59,209 nt of DNA from Candidatus Merdivicinus faecavium (GTDB lineage: Bacteria > Bacillota > Clostridia > Oscillospirales > Ruminococcaceae): contig DVKD01000044.1 in assembly GCA_018716285.1 (NCBI GenBank), positions 1 through 59,209 of the forward strand, read 5' to 3'. The notes beneath the pieces were generated by a model. The model saw nothing but the letters and a program-made list of their open reading frames with translations, did not search any database and was not told the DNA's origin. The translations under genes and the position numbers were made by a program. Each line of letters opens with the position of its first letter. Within the stretch, counting starts at the first letter, position 1. Shown here in pieces: positions 1 to 9,020 of this stretch.

Positions 1-840
1 GGGGTCTCGTAGACGCCGCGGGACTTCATGCCGACGAGGCGGTTCTCAACCAGGTCGGCAAGGCCGATGCCGTTTTCGCCGCCAATCTTGTTGAGGGTCT
101 TGATGAGGGTGACGCCGTCCATCTTCTCGCCGTTTAAAGCGACCGGGATGCCCTTTTCAAAGGAAAGGGTGACGTAGGTGGGCTGATCGGGGGCCATTTC
201 GGGGGAAACGCCCATCTCGAGGAAGCCGGGCTTGTTGTACTGCGGCTCGTTGGCGGGATCCTCCAGGTCGAGACCCTCGTGGGAGAGGTGCCAGAGGTTC
301 ATGTCCTTGGAGTAGTTGGTCTCGCGGTTGATCTTGATCGGGACGTTGTGCGCCTCGGCGTAATCGATCTCCTCCTCGCGGGACTTGATGTCCCAGATCC
401 GCCAGGGGGCGATGATGGGCATGTGGGGAGCAAAGTGCTTGATGGCGAGCTCAAAACGGACCTGGTCGTTGCCCTTGCCGGTGCAGCCGTGGCAGATGGC
501 GTCGGCGCCCTCTTCCTTGGCGATCTCGACGATCCGCTTGGCGATGGGAGGACGGGCAAAGGAGGTGCCGAGGAGGTACTTGTTTTCATAGACCGCGCCC
601 GCCTGGATGGTGGGGAAAACGTAGTCGTAGACAAATTCCCTCTGGATATCGGCGATGTACAGCTTGGAAGCGCCGGTCTTTTTGGCGCGCTCCTCGAGGC
701 CCTCGAGTTCGGCGTCCTGCCCGACGTTGGCAGCGACGCAGATGACCTCGCAGCCGTAGTTTTCCTTCAGCCACGGAATGATGATGGAGGTGTCGAGGCC
801 GCCGGAATAGGCGAGGACGACTTTTTTGTACTGGCTCATG
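1..840 (-). CDS. argG: Argininosuccinate synthase, C-terminus cut by window edge
   Basis: Catalyses ATP-dependent joining of citrulline and aspartate to argininosuccinate, the penultimate step of arginine biosynthesis, in the cytosol. The first 280 codons are present. The N-terminus [18 protein letters not shown] carries the SGGLDTS pyrophosphatase loop of N-type ATP pyrophosphatases. [13 protein letters not shown] and the later NxP/TLSFEKG stretches are typical of ArgG. The ATG at 838-840 is preceded by an AGAAAGGATG ribosome binding site. The gene has its own promoter (906-933) and is divergent from mntP. argH may follow beyond the left edge, but that is not visible. The identification is firm; only the missing C-terminus limits it. 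Confidence 0.97.
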
Positions 841-905
841 AATAACATCCTTTCTCAGAGACAGGAATTGAATGCTCCTGCATAAATATTTCATCTACAT
901 TTCAT

Positions 906-933
906 ATTATACACCTTTATTCAGAAAAATCAA
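906..933 (-). promoter_or_regulatory. Promoter of argG
   Basis: On the minus strand TTGATT (928-933) and TATAAT (906-911) are separated by 16 nt. The spacer contains TGAATAAA, which resembles half an ArgR box, but no convincing full ARG box palindrome was found. Confidence 0.6.
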
Positions 934-1148
934 GAGTTTTTTGCAGGAAAGAGAATTTTTGGCGTTTGTCCTATCAAATCGCCTTAAATGCAGTTCTTTT
1001 TGTGGGATATCTCTGCTATTTCGGCTGCTTTTTCTGGATTCAGGCGGGCCGAACGCGATTTTTTCGCGCCGAACCCATCCTTGTCTCCAGAAACGCGGCC
1101 TTATAAATATACAAAACACTGTATATAAAATGCAGTTGATAGTTTCTC
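934..1148. other. Non-coding stretch between argG and mntP promoters
   Basis: About 215 nt without a believable gene. Short possible reading frames lack ribosome binding sites and show no protein-like composition. Two small structures are visible: a CGCGA/TCGCG hairpin around 1051-1066, and an inverted repeat ATATACA-N6-TGTATAT at 1107-1126 upstream of the mntP promoter. The latter could be an operator, but nothing supports a specific regulator. Confidence 0.4.
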
Positions 1149-1178
1149 TTGACTAACTGGCGGCTGCTTGGGTATAAT
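1149..1178 (+). promoter_or_regulatory. Promoter of the mntP riboswitch leader
   Basis: TTGACT (1149-1154) and TATAAT (1173-1178) are spaced by 18 nt. Transcription would begin at about 1185, immediately ahead of the conserved riboswitch core. Confidence 0.75.
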
Positions 1179-1184
1179 GGGGTA

Positions 1185-1304
1185 AGAATAAGGGAGTAGC
1201 TGGCACGGATACGTGCAGTAAAGTCAACATACTGATTTTTTCTGGCTTTACTTGAAATAGCGAGACTTATCTGCGGACGTTTTGCCGCGGATAGGTCTTT
1301 TTTT
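1185..1304 (+). promoter_or_regulatory. yybP-ykoY manganese riboswitch with terminator
   Basis: The leader shows the family's hallmark elements: AGGGAGTAGCT followed by AAAGTCAACATACTG, then the GCGAGAC segment. A strong hairpin follows (GACTTATCTGCGG at 1264-1276 pairing with CCGCGGATAGGTC at 1285-1297), then seven T residues (1298-1304). This family is known to bind Mn2+ and usually switches on Mn exporters. Here Mn2+ binding would be expected to prevent termination and allow mntP expression; the switching direction is inferred from the family. Confidence 0.9.
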
Positions 1305-1351
1305 AATGCCGGCCGCCGGCTCCCCGACAAGCTTAAAGGAGAGTATCAACT

Positions 1352-1918
1352 ATGTCGCTGACCGAATTATTCATCCTGGCCATCGGGCTCTCGATGGACG
1401 CTTTCGCCGTTGCAGTCTGCAAGGGGCTTTCCATGAAGCAGATGAGCTGGAAAAAGGCCTGTGTCGTCGGGCTGTATTTCGGCGGGTTCCAGGCGGGGAT
1501 GCCGCTGATCGGGTATCTGCTGGGCGTCCAGTTCCGGAGCTATATCACTGCGTTTGACCATTGGATCGCCTTTATCCTGCTCGCCGTCATCGGCGGCAAC
1601 ATGATCCGCGAATCCTTCGGGAGCGATGAGGAGGCCGGGAGCGATTCGGTCGGTTTTCGGGAGATGGCCCCGCTGGCCGTCGCGACCAGCATCGACGCGC
1701 TTGCCATTGGCGTGACCCTCGCCTTCCTGCAGGTGGATATCGTCCCTGCCGTCTCCTTTATCGGGGTAATCACCTTCACCCTCTCGATGGTCGGCGTCAA
1801 GCTCGGCAATCTCTTCGGCTCCCGCTACCGCGCCCGCGCCGAGCTGGCGGGCGGGATCATCCTCATCCTGATGGGGCTCAAGATTCTGCTGGAGCATCTG
1901 GGCGTCCTTTCCTTCTGA
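1352..1918 (+). CDS. mntP: MntP-type manganese efflux pump
   Basis: Small integral membrane exporter that removes excess Mn2+ from the cytosol (LysE superfamily, former DUF204). The 188-residue length is normal. About six hydrophobic segments are visible. The duplicated acidic motifs typical of the family lie at SMDAFAV (Asp16) and SIDALAIG (Asp115), which are membrane-embedded metal-site candidates. An AAAGGAG site precedes the ATG. The manganese riboswitch and terminator directly upstream independently support the substrate assignment. No partner gene appears necessary; the following gene is a separate flippase. Confidence 0.95.
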   Translation: MSLTELFILAIGLSMDAFAVAVCKGLSMKQMSWKKACVVGLYFGGFQAGMPLIGYLLGVQFRSYITAFDHWIAFILLAVIGGNMIRESFGSDEEAGSDSVGFREMAPLAVATSIDALAIGVTLAFLQVDIVPAVSFIGVITFTLSMVGVKLGNLFGSRYRARAELAGGIILILMGLKILLEHLGVLSF

Positions 1919-1976
1919 CCTCTTCTTTTTGAAATGCCTGCTTCATATACTGTTCCCGTGGACAGGGGGATTGTGT

Positions 1977-3503
1977 ATGAAACAGGCATTTTTTTCCGGC
2001 GCAAAGTCCAGGCGCCGTCTCTTTTTCCAAAACGCGCTCATCCTGCTGGCCGGCTCCTTTGCGATGCGGACGCTCGGGCTGGGGTTCGGGGTCTATCTGT
2101 CGGGCAAAATGGGTGCGGAAGGGATGGGGCTTTTCCAGCTCGTCTCGACCGTCTATGGGCTGGCCTCGACCTTTGCGACCTCCGGCATCTACCTGACTGT
2201 CACCCGGCTGGTCGCCGAGGAGGTGGCGGCCGGGAATTACGCCGGCGCGGACGACGCGATGCGCAAATGTATGCGGTACGGGCTGATCGTCAGCCTGATC
2301 GCGGCGGCAGCCCTGTATTTTCTGGCCGAACCGATCGCGGCACAGCTGCTCGGGGATCTGCGGACTGTGCTCTCGCTGCGGATTCTCGCCTTTGCCCTCC
2401 CCTTTATGGCCTTTTCCTCCAGCCTGCGGGGGTATTTTTTCGCGCTGCGGATGGCGGGCAAGTCCTCCGGCGGGCAGATTGTCGAACAGCTTGCCCACAT
2501 GGCGGTCTCGATCGCGGCCTTCTCCCTGTTTGTCCCGGCGGGGAATCTGACCCTCGCCTGCGCGGCGGCGGCGCTGGGATGCCTGGGCGGCGAGCTGATC
2601 TCCTTCCTATTCTCGCTCATTCTCTACCTGCGGGACCGGGCAAAGCGCAGCTTTCAGAAGAAATCCTCGCCCGGCATCACCCGGCGGATGCTGCGGATCA
2701 CCGTGCCGGTGGCGCTGAGCACCTATCTCAAATCCACCCTGCGAACCATTGAAAACCTGCTCGTCCCGATCGGGTTCCGCAAATACGGCGCTTCGGGGGC
2801 GAGCGCCCTCGCACAGTACGGGATGACGGAGGCGATGGTCATGCCGGTCCTCACCTTCCCGGCTGCCTTTCTGACCTCTTTTTCCAGCCTGCTGGTGCCG
2901 GAAATCGCGGAGGCGCGGGCGGTCGGCGACGAGGCGCGGATCAGCCGGATCACGTCCCGGGTGATGCGGTACACCTTTTTCTTTTCAGCCGGGATGACCG
3001 GTGTCTTCGTCTTTTTTCCGCATGAGCTGGGGTGGGCGATCTACCATGACGCCGGGGTGGGCGGGATGCTCGGGCTGCTGGCCCCGCTGACACCGCTGAT
3101 GTACCTCGACAATGTCGCCGACGCCATGCTCAAGGGGCTGGATGAGCAGGTGAGCGTCCTGCGGTACAGCACCCTCGACTCGGCGATGAGCATCTGCATG
3201 CTCTGGTTTCTGCTCCCGCTTTACGGGGTCAACGGCTACATTGTCGTGCTGTTCGCGAGCACCTTTCTCAATTCGACCCTAAGCGTTGCCCGGCTCGCGT
3301 CGGTCACCGAACTGCGGATCCGGCCGGTGCAGTGGATCCTCCTCCCTGCCCTCTGCATCACCGGAGCGGCGCTGGGCGGCGGCGCGGCTGCCGACCTTCT
3401 GCCCGCCCTGCCCGACGCAGCGGACGCCGCGGTGCGGATCCTGCTCACCCTCTTACTCTACCTTGCGCTGCTTTTCCTCACGGGATGCCTCAAAAAGAAG
3501 TAG
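1977..3503 (+). CDS. spoVB: SpoVB/MurJ-like lipid flippase (MOP superfamily)
   Basis: Polytopic membrane protein of the MATE/MOP exporter superfamily, polysaccharide biosynthesis branch. SpoVB-type proteins are linked to flipping lipid-linked peptidoglycan precursors during spore cortex formation. The roughly 508-residue chain has about 14 hydrophobic segments, beginning with FQNALILLAGSFAMRTLG and a GAEGMGLFQL motif typical of SpoVB-like flippases. The ATG at 1977 is chosen because AGGGGGA lies 7 nt upstream; an in-frame TTG at 1929 has no such site. It lies 58 nt after mntP and could be co-transcribed. It may be a general flippase rather than the sporulation protein itself. Confidence 0.8.
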   Translation: MKQAFFSGAKSRRRLFFQNALILLAGSFAMRTLGLGFGVYLSGKMGAEGMGLFQLVSTVYGLASTFATSGIYLTVTRLVAEEVAAGNYAGADDAMRKCMRYGLIVSLIAAAALYFLAEPIAAQLLGDLRTVLSLRILAFALPFMAFSSSLRGYFFALRMAGKSSGGQIVEQLAHMAVSIAAFSLFVPAGNLTLACAAAALGCLGGELISFLFSLILYLRDRAKRSFQKKSSPGITRRMLRITVPVALSTYLKSTLRTIENLLVPIGFRKYGASGASALAQYGMTEAMVMPVLTFPAAFLTSFSSLLVPEIAEARAVGDEARISRITSRVMRYTFFFSAGMTGVFVFFPHELGWAIYHDAGVGGMLGLLAPLTPLMYLDNVADAMLKGLDEQVSVLRYSTLDSAMSICMLWFLLPLYGVNGYIVVLFASTFLNSTLSVARLASVTELRIRPVQWILLPALCITGAALGGGAAADLLPALPDAADAAVRILLTLLLYLALLFLTGCLKKK

Positions 3504-3519
3504 CCCTCCCCCATCTGGA

Positions 3520-3565
3520 AAAAAACGCCGCAGACGGAAGCTTTCTCCGTTTGCGGCGTTTTCCG
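3520..3565. terminator. Bidirectional terminator between flippase and SseB genes
   Basis: A 15-bp perfect stem (3524-3538 with 3546-3560) is flanked by an A-run on the left and TTTT on the right, so it can serve both convergent genes. Confidence 0.85.
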
Positions 3566-3569
3566 CTCT

Positions 3570-4361
3570 TTACCAGAAGAGCGAATTCTTTCTCTGATAG
3601 AAGGGATCTGTCTTGGCGAGGACGTCTTCGCCGAACTTTCCATCGCGGCGAACGATGTCCATCCCTTCGTCCTTATTCAGATAGGGCTTGGCTTCTTCGA
3701 TGATGGCCGGGAACAGCTCCTTGGCGTCCTCCGGCACGCCGTCATAGTCGACGACCAGCATCAGGCGGGGCTTCTTGGTCCCTTCGCGCAGCGCCATCAG
3801 CATCCAGGCTTCCTTGACCTCGCGCTGCTTCTTTTTGAAGAACTTCTGGAGCACGTCTTCCAGCTGCTGCGGTTCCTCTTTGGGGCGGCCGAGCAGGAAG
3901 CGGGGCGGGACGCTCCGGAGCAGCTGCTGGTGGCGTTTGGGCAGATTGACCAGCATTTCTTTCGTCAAAGCGATGTTGTGGGTAGCGGGGTTTATCACGA
4001 TCCCGCTGATCTCCTCCGAATTTTCCGGTTTCTTATGGTTCAAAAGGGCGAGAAATTCGGCAAGATTCAAGAGAACAAAGTCAAACTCCTTCTCCTTCTG
4101 CCATTTGCTCATAGTTTCCTTATCGGTGAAAGCGAGGTAGTAGTGCTCACCCTTCTGGTTTGTGATATAGCACTGCTGGACCTTGGTGTCTCCGGGCACC
4201 TTGCCGTCTACGACAGGGTTGGAGAAGATGACGGGAGACATAAAGCGGGCGCGCATCAAGGCGGTCAGCATATCCAGTTCATGACGGGGAGTCTGCTCTT
4301 TAATAAAAGCCTCCACTGCAGCTGTTACGGCGGGATTCGCGGTTGCTTTGTTGATTTCCAT
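3570..4361 (-). CDS. SseB family protein
   Basis: Soluble 263-residue protein with the two-part SseB architecture. The N-terminal SseB domain (about residues 35-130, with SPVIF, YYLAFTDKETMSKWQ and LNLAEFLALL) is followed by an SseB C-terminal domain (about 150-250, with LVVDYDG and AKPYLNKDEGMDI). The E. coli namesake was found through serine sensitivity, but the biochemical role is unknown. It is monocistronic, convergent with the flippase and followed directly by the shared terminator. An AAAGGAG site lies unusually far upstream (about 22 nt), separated from the ATG by a small GGGGATTTTCCCC hairpin. Confidence 0.85.
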   Translation of the reverse strand: MEINKATANPAVTAAVEAFIKEQTPRHELDMLTALMRARFMSPVIFSNPVVDGKVPGDTKVQQCYITNQKGEHYYLAFTDKETMSKWQKEKEFDFVLLNLAEFLALLNHKKPENSEEISGIVINPATHNIALTKEMLVNLPKRHQQLLRSVPPRFLLGRPKEEPQQLEDVLQKFFKKKQREVKEAWMLMALREGTKKPRLMLVVDYDGVPEDAKELFPAIIEEAKPYLNKDEGMDIVRRDGKFGEDVLAKTDPFYQRKNSLFW

Positions 4362-4561
4362 ACTGTTTTCGGGGAAAATCCCCTGCTCCTTTCCTATCTG
4401 GGGTATCCTTTTTGGGGTAACGGTTATAGTATACCACAGATTCCATCAAAATGGAAGACCCTATTGCAGTGTTTCTATCACATTTTGTAAATTGTTCACA
4501 ACTTGCAGCACTTGATTCGTCAAGATACCCTTTTTTCTTCTTTCTTTTTGTAAAATAGCGC

Positions 4562-4595
4562 AAAACCATCCGCCCAAATGCGGACGGATGGTTTG
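4562..4595 (-). terminator. Terminator of the ABC transporter operon
   Basis: Stem AAACCATCCG (4563-4572 with 4585-4594) sits just after the permease stop codon, with a short T-rich tail on the minus strand. It is weaker than the others in the window. Confidence 0.6.
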
Positions 4596-4605
4596 AAAAA
4601 ATCCG

Positions 4606-5940
4606 CTATTCCTGCCGGATTGCGGTGAGGGCGCTGATTTTGACCGCGCGGTTTGCCGGCGAAAATCCGGAAACCAGCCCGACCATTGTCGCAAAGATCA
4701 GGGCGCCGACAGCCAGCCACCAGGGGATGATGGACACCCCGCCGATACCGATGCCTCCGATGTCGTAGATGTTGCCTCCTCCCCCGCCGCCAAAGGTATT
4801 GATGGCAAAGGAGATGCCGTAGCTTAAGGCCAGCCCGATGACGCCGCCGACGAAGCCGATGGTACCCGCTTCCATCAGGAACATTGTGCGGATATCGCTG
4901 ATGACGCAGCCGAGCACCTTCATGACGCCGATCTCCCGGGTCCGCTCGTAAATGGACATGATCATGGTGTTGGTGATGCCGAGCGCCGCGACAAAGAGGG
5001 AGATTGCGCCCAGTCCGCCGAAGATCATCTGCTGCTGGCGGCTCTGCTCCTCAAGAGGCTGACGGATCGACTCCATTGAACTGATGTTCTGGAAGCCCAT
5101 CGCCTTGATCTGCTCTTCAACCTCCGCTACATACTTCATATCTTCCACTTTGACCACAACGTTCTGATAGGCGAACACCTTATTGCGGTCTTCCTTGATG
5201 CCGTTGAGATCCTTGTATTCCTTTTCCAGCTTCCGCAGGTAATTGACGTCCATAAACACGCCGTAAGGGGTCGGCGTTTTATTCCAGTCAGTCACCAGGA
5301 TGCCGGGACAGGTCAGCTTATGTTCCGGAGCCTTCTTTGTCGTATCCTCCGTCTTGTTGATGACGATCTCAATCTTATCCTCCATAACATCGACAGGAGG
5401 TTCTTCCCCGGTGTTCATCCCTATAAACACATTGCCGCCGCGGCGGTTCGGATTATAGAAATTATACAGCGACTCGGAGGAAAAGAGGACGATTCCGTCG
5501 TAGGTGCCATCCTCGTTCGGCTCAGGCAGCGATCCCTCCTGCACCTCATAGCCGAGGTCTGCGAGGGCGCTCATATCGACGCCGGTGATATTGCTGGAAT
5601 ACTGGTACCGGCCGCTTTTGATGGTCCCAAAACCGTAGTTTTCGGGATCATAGGACGGGGTTACGACCGAAACATGTTCAATCTGGCGGAAGGTATTGAG
5701 CATTTCATCATTAAGCACCGGGCTGTCTGCCGTAGCATTATAATTATAGATATTAATGATCGTGAGGTCGCCCATCTGCGCGAGAGAATCCTGCATGGTT
5801 TTCTGCATGCCAAGCCCCAGAGAAATCATGACAACAATCGCGCAGGTGCCGATCACGACGCCTGTCACTGTCAATAAAGTCCGAACCTTCCGTTTCCAGA
5901 GGTTTGACAGGCTCATGCGGACCATATCTCCAACTCTCAT
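4606..5940 (-). CDS. ABC transporter permease, MacB/FtsX type
   Basis: The 444-residue permease has the MacB layout. A first membrane segment (about 20-42) is followed by a large extracytoplasmic MacB_PCD domain (about 45-305). Three further membrane segments then form the FtsX domain, with the motif SIYERTREIGVMKVLG that couples to the ATPase. A glycine-rich loop of consecutive Gly residues lies near residue 385. Such systems (mechanotransmission type) move or act on envelope substrates rather than import nutrients. It begins 3 nt after the adaptor gene stop and is the last gene of the three-gene operon. The substrate cannot be told. Confidence 0.9.
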   Translation of the reverse strand: MRVGDMVRMSLSNLWKRKVRTLLTVTGVVIGTCAIVVMISLGLGMQKTMQDSLAQMGDLTIINIYNYNATADSPVLNDEMLNTFRQIEHVSVVTPSYDPENYGFGTIKSGRYQYSSNITGVDMSALADLGYEVQEGSLPEPNEDGTYDGIVLFSSESLYNFYNPNRRGGNVFIGMNTGEEPPVDVMEDKIEIVINKTEDTTKKAPEHKLTCPGILVTDWNKTPTPYGVFMDVNYLRKLEKEYKDLNGIKEDRNKVFAYQNVVVKVEDMKYVAEVEEQIKAMGFQNISSMESIRQPLEEQSRQQQMIFGGLGAISLFVAALGITNTMIMSIYERTREIGVMKVLGCVISDIRTMFLMEAGTIGFVGGVIGLALSYGISFAINTFGGGGGGNIYDIGGIGIGGVSIIPWWLAVGALIFATMVGLVSGFSPANRAVKISALTAIRQE

Positions 5941-5943
5941 GGC

Positions 5944-8022
5944 TTATGCTCCTGTGATGTCATCGTCATAATCATCTTCCGCGTCCAGGGCCGCCTGTTT
6001 TTTCTTGCGGATCACCTTCCGCACCACGATAAAGGCCACAACCAGGACAACCACGCCGCCCACGGCGATTGCGACCCAGCCCCAGACGGGCATGCCGGCC
6101 TCAGCCTCGATGGGAATTTCGGGATCCATCATACCGGGATCCATCGGGTCCATCGGCTCCATCGGCATGACCTCGGATTCAAAGGTCTTGACAAGCTCCT
6201 TGGTCTCGCCGTTGGCGTCCTCATAGGTGAAGGTGAGGGTGCCGGTGATGGTGCCGGCCTGGGTCGGGTTCAGAGAAAAATCATACCCGTCGCTCGTGCC
6301 GGACTCAACGTTGCCGATGTAAATATCGGTCTCGGCAGCGGTAAAGCCCTCGCCTTCCAGCTTCATGGAAAGGTTGAAGATGGTGGATTTGCCCTTATTG
6401 ACATAGGTGACATACCCGTCAAGGGAGTCCCCCTCCATTACAGGGCCATACATCATCGGTTCGCCGACCTCAAAACGGTCGGGCTGGACAAGCGGGATGG
6501 CGATGGTCTGGGTAAGATCCTTGGAGACCAGCTCGTCGTTGACAAGGGCCTCGTAACTGAAGGCGACATCTACGCCGTAAGATTTGGGGCTGGCATCGGC
6601 CTTGGGCAGAAGGTCGATCGATTGGGTGATGGAGCCGCCTGCCGGAATATTCTCCACAAAGAAAGTGTTGGAGGAGTTCGCGGGAGAGAATGCGCCGCCG
6701 GTCTCGGCGTCGGCGGTGGAAGAAATGGTGATCTTCACGTTCCGGACCGGGAGGTCGCCGGTATTGCGGACGACCGCGGAGAGGGTGAAGATCTCGCCGC
6801 CGGTAACGGAGGATGCGCCGTCGCCGTAGCTGTAGCTTTCAATGATAAGCTGGGGAACGCTCTCTGTTTTCGCGCCTTCGGCCTCCTCCGGATTGCCGGT
6901 AACGGGAATGAAGACTTTGGAGGTGGAGGCTGTTTCCCCCTCGCCGACTGCGACGTCGAGAATATAGTTTCCGCTGGCCATCTTGGCGTTGGAGCAGAGC
7001 GAGAAGTTGAGGGTCGTACTCTTGCCGGGCGCCAGGGCGGGAAGCTTCATCGAATCGAGGGTGCCGTTCATGGTGAAAGCTTCGGTTGAAAGGGAGGATC
7101 CGCTTAAAGCCACAAGGGTTTCGCTCGAGGCGATATTCCCGTCGTTGCGGACGGTGACGCTGAGCTGGAAGTTCGAGCCGGCCGCGACGTTTGTGGGTTT
7201 TACAGCATAGCCGCTGATGACAAGGTCGCCCTTCTGCTCTTCCCCGCTGCTGCCGTTGACCTTCACATAGGTCGTGATGGTGTCCGTACGGGCCTCACTG
7301 CTGTATTTATAGGCAATTTCAAGGGTGATCGGATAGGTGCCGCTCGCAAGGGAGGAATCCGCGCTCACCTCAAAGGTGTAGTTCTGGGCCTCTCCGCGGC
7401 TGAAGCGCATTGTCTGGGTTGAGGAGGCGGCGGTAAAATAGATCTGATCCGGCAGCTTCGCAGAGATCTGAACATCCCCCGAAATGCGCTTGCTGCTTTC
7501 GATGGGGTATGTAAGCTTTGCCGTTTTCCCCGCATCAATTGTGGGAACCGGGGTCCCTTCCACAATTGTGAACAGGCTGCCTGCGATTGCCGGCGGAGTA
7601 GTGGGGGTGTCTCCTCCCTCATCCGGAATGGGGGAAATTCCCGAGATCGACTGAGAGGTAACGCTCTCTCCCCCGACGATGATCTGCAAATATGCGGGGG
7701 AATCTTTTCCGCCATACGAAATGTGTCCGGTGGGGACATTGATCGTCGCTGCGCCGTCTGTGAAGGCTACATTATCCGTATAAGTGCCTCCGAAAGAGCC
7801 GAGACCCTGTACGGTGACGTCCGCACTTGCGGTGCCGACTGCGGCGTTTGCCACCGCCACAGTTGCGCTGATGCTGTCCCCAGCGGAAATGGTTTTCGGG
7901 GATACCGTAAAGGTTGCGGTCATACCGGCTGCAGCTGCCGGCAGCGCCGTCATAACCAGACAAACCATCATCATCAAAGCGACTGTAAAGCCAGCCGCCC
8001 GCTTTTCCCATCGTTTTTTCAT
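5944..8022 (-). CDS. Secreted, membrane-anchored Ig-like repeat protein (COG1361-like) of an ABC system
   Basis: About 692 residues from the chosen ATG at 8020-8022. The product has a basic start MKKRWEKR, a signal peptide ending near AAAAG, and a series of beta-sandwich/CARDB-like repeats with recurrent phrases such as VTVRNDGN, SAVVRNTGDLPV and YVNKGKS. A Met/Pro/Asp-rich linker precedes a C-terminal membrane helix (WGWVAIAVGGVVVLVVA) and a KKK cytoplasmic tail. It lies between the ATPase and permease genes and is probably an extracytoplasmic adaptor. The only good ribosome binding site (8050-8059) is 27 nt from the ATG, with a hairpin between them (see findings). Confidence 0.85.
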   Translation of the reverse strand: MKKRWEKRAAGFTVALMMMVCLVMTALPAAAAGMTATFTVSPKTISAGDSISATVAVANAAVGTASADVTVQGLGSFGGTYTDNVAFTDGAATINVPTGHISYGGKDSPAYLQIIVGGESVTSQSISGISPIPDEGGDTPTTPPAIAGSLFTIVEGTPVPTIDAGKTAKLTYPIESSKRISGDVQISAKLPDQIYFTAASSTQTMRFSRGEAQNYTFEVSADSSLASGTYPITLEIAYKYSSEARTDTITTYVKVNGSSGEEQKGDLVISGYAVKPTNVAAGSNFQLSVTVRNDGNIASSETLVALSGSSLSTEAFTMNGTLDSMKLPALAPGKSTTLNFSLCSNAKMASGNYILDVAVGEGETASTSKVFIPVTGNPEEAEGAKTESVPQLIIESYSYGDGASSVTGGEIFTLSAVVRNTGDLPVRNVKITISSTADAETGGAFSPANSSNTFFVENIPAGGSITQSIDLLPKADASPKSYGVDVAFSYEALVNDELVSKDLTQTIAIPLVQPDRFEVGEPMMYGPVMEGDSLDGYVTYVNKGKSTIFNLSMKLEGEGFTAAETDIYIGNVESGTSDGYDFSLNPTQAGTITGTLTFTYEDANGETKELVKTFESEVMPMEPMDPMDPGMMDPEIPIEAEAGMPVWGWVAIAVGGVVVLVVAFIVVRKVIRKKKQAALDAEDDYDDDITGA

Positions 8023-8030
8023 AACATTGC

Positions 8031-8059
8031 TTCCCGCCTTGGCGGGAAACCCCTCCTTT
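8031..8059 (-). promoter_or_regulatory. Hairpin between ribosome binding site and start codon
   Basis: On the minus strand AAAGGAGGGG (8050-8059) is followed by a perfect 8-bp hairpin (8031-8048, loop of two A), then 8 nt, then the ATG at 8022. Folding the hairpin would shrink the effective spacing to about 9 nt. No alternative in-frame start codon occurs in between. Confidence 0.6.
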
Positions 8060-8065
8060 ACTCTT

Positions 8066-8830
8066 TTATTGAGCCGATTCATCGGCAATCGGAACGTTTG
8101 TCTCTGTCCGCGGCGCGGCAGGAGTACTGTCTGCCGGGATGAGGGAGCGATTGGGCTCGTCGCTCACGATATTCCCGTCGACCAGATGGATGATCCGGTC
8201 GGCGTACTGGGCGATCTCCTGGTCATGGGTGACAAGAATCAGGGTTTCGCCGTACTTGCGGGACATCCTGACAATCATTTCCATAACTTCCAGCGTCGTC
8301 TTTGTATCCAAGTTGCCGGTCGGCTCGTCGGCAAAGACGATTTTCGGCTTGGCGACAAAGGCGCGCGCAATGCCGACCCGCTGCTGCTGGCCGCCGGACA
8401 TCTGGGTCGGCTTATGGGATAGGCGTCCGCCGAGGTTGACACGCTTGAGCATCCGCCGCGCCTCCTTCATCCGCTCCTTTCTGCCGATTCCCCGGAACAT
8501 AAGCGGCAGCGCGACGTTTTCTGTCGCCGTCATGGTTGGCATCAGGTTGTAAGATTGGAAGATGAAGCCGATATTGAGCTGCCGGAAAAGGGCAAGCTGT
8601 TTCTCGCTCATCTGGGCGATATCCTGGCCGTCAATTATCACCGCGCCCTTTGTCGGCTTTTCCAGGCCGGCCATAATGTTAAGCAGGGTGGACTTGCCGG
8701 AACCGGAGGTCCCGAGGATACAGCAGACCTCCCCCTGCTCAATATCCAGATTGATCCGGTTGAGCGCCACAACCCGCTCTTTATCGACCCGATAGACCTT
8801 TCGAATATCCTTTACACTGATCAGGTTCAT
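8066..8830 (-). CDS. ABC transporter ATP-binding protein, MacB/LolD type
   Basis: The 254-residue ATPase is the first gene of the ABC operon. Walker A is GTSGSGKST (about 40-48), the Q-loop is FIFQSYNLMP, the signature is MSGGQQQR, Walker B is IVFADEPTGNLD, and the switch His is LVTHD. TMTATENVALPL and EPTGNLD are characteristic of the MacB/LolD/FtsE group, matching the FtsX-type permease downstream. A roughly 25-residue polar tail follows the core domain. Its promoter is at 8918-8946. Confidence 0.95.
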   Translation of the reverse strand: MNLISVKDIRKVYRVDKERVVALNRINLDIEQGEVCCILGTSGSGKSTLLNIMAGLEKPTKGAVIIDGQDIAQMSEKQLALFRQLNIGFIFQSYNLMPTMTATENVALPLMFRGIGRKERMKEARRMLKRVNLGGRLSHKPTQMSGGQQQRVGIARAFVAKPKIVFADEPTGNLDTKTTLEVMEMIVRMSRKYGETLILVTHDQEIAQYADRIIHLVDGNIVSDEPNRSLIPADSTPAAPRTETNVPIADESAQ

Positions 8831-8917
8831 GTCTTAACTCCTAACGTCAAATTCGATAATGTTGGGGATTCCCTCCCGATACTGGTATTTGGTGAAACGA
8901 CGTTCATCAGCATTTCC

Positions 8918-8946
8918 AGTATAGCATAACCCCGATATAGAAGCAA
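8918..8946 (-). promoter_or_regulatory. Promoter of the ABC operon
   Basis: TTGCTT (8941-8946) and extended TGCTATACT (-10 hexamer at 8918-8923) are spaced by exactly 17 nt on the minus strand, giving an approximately 80-nt leader. Confidence 0.8.
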
Positions 8947-9020
8947 TAAAAATCCGGTTACAATGCTTAACAATGTCTTAAGATTTCGCTCTTTTTCCCC
9001 GGATTTCTGCCTTCCGCAAA

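Noticed and set aside
872-1156. A 94-codon frame between argG and mntP
   Set aside because: No ribosome binding site, overlaps the argG promoter, and composition is not protein-like.
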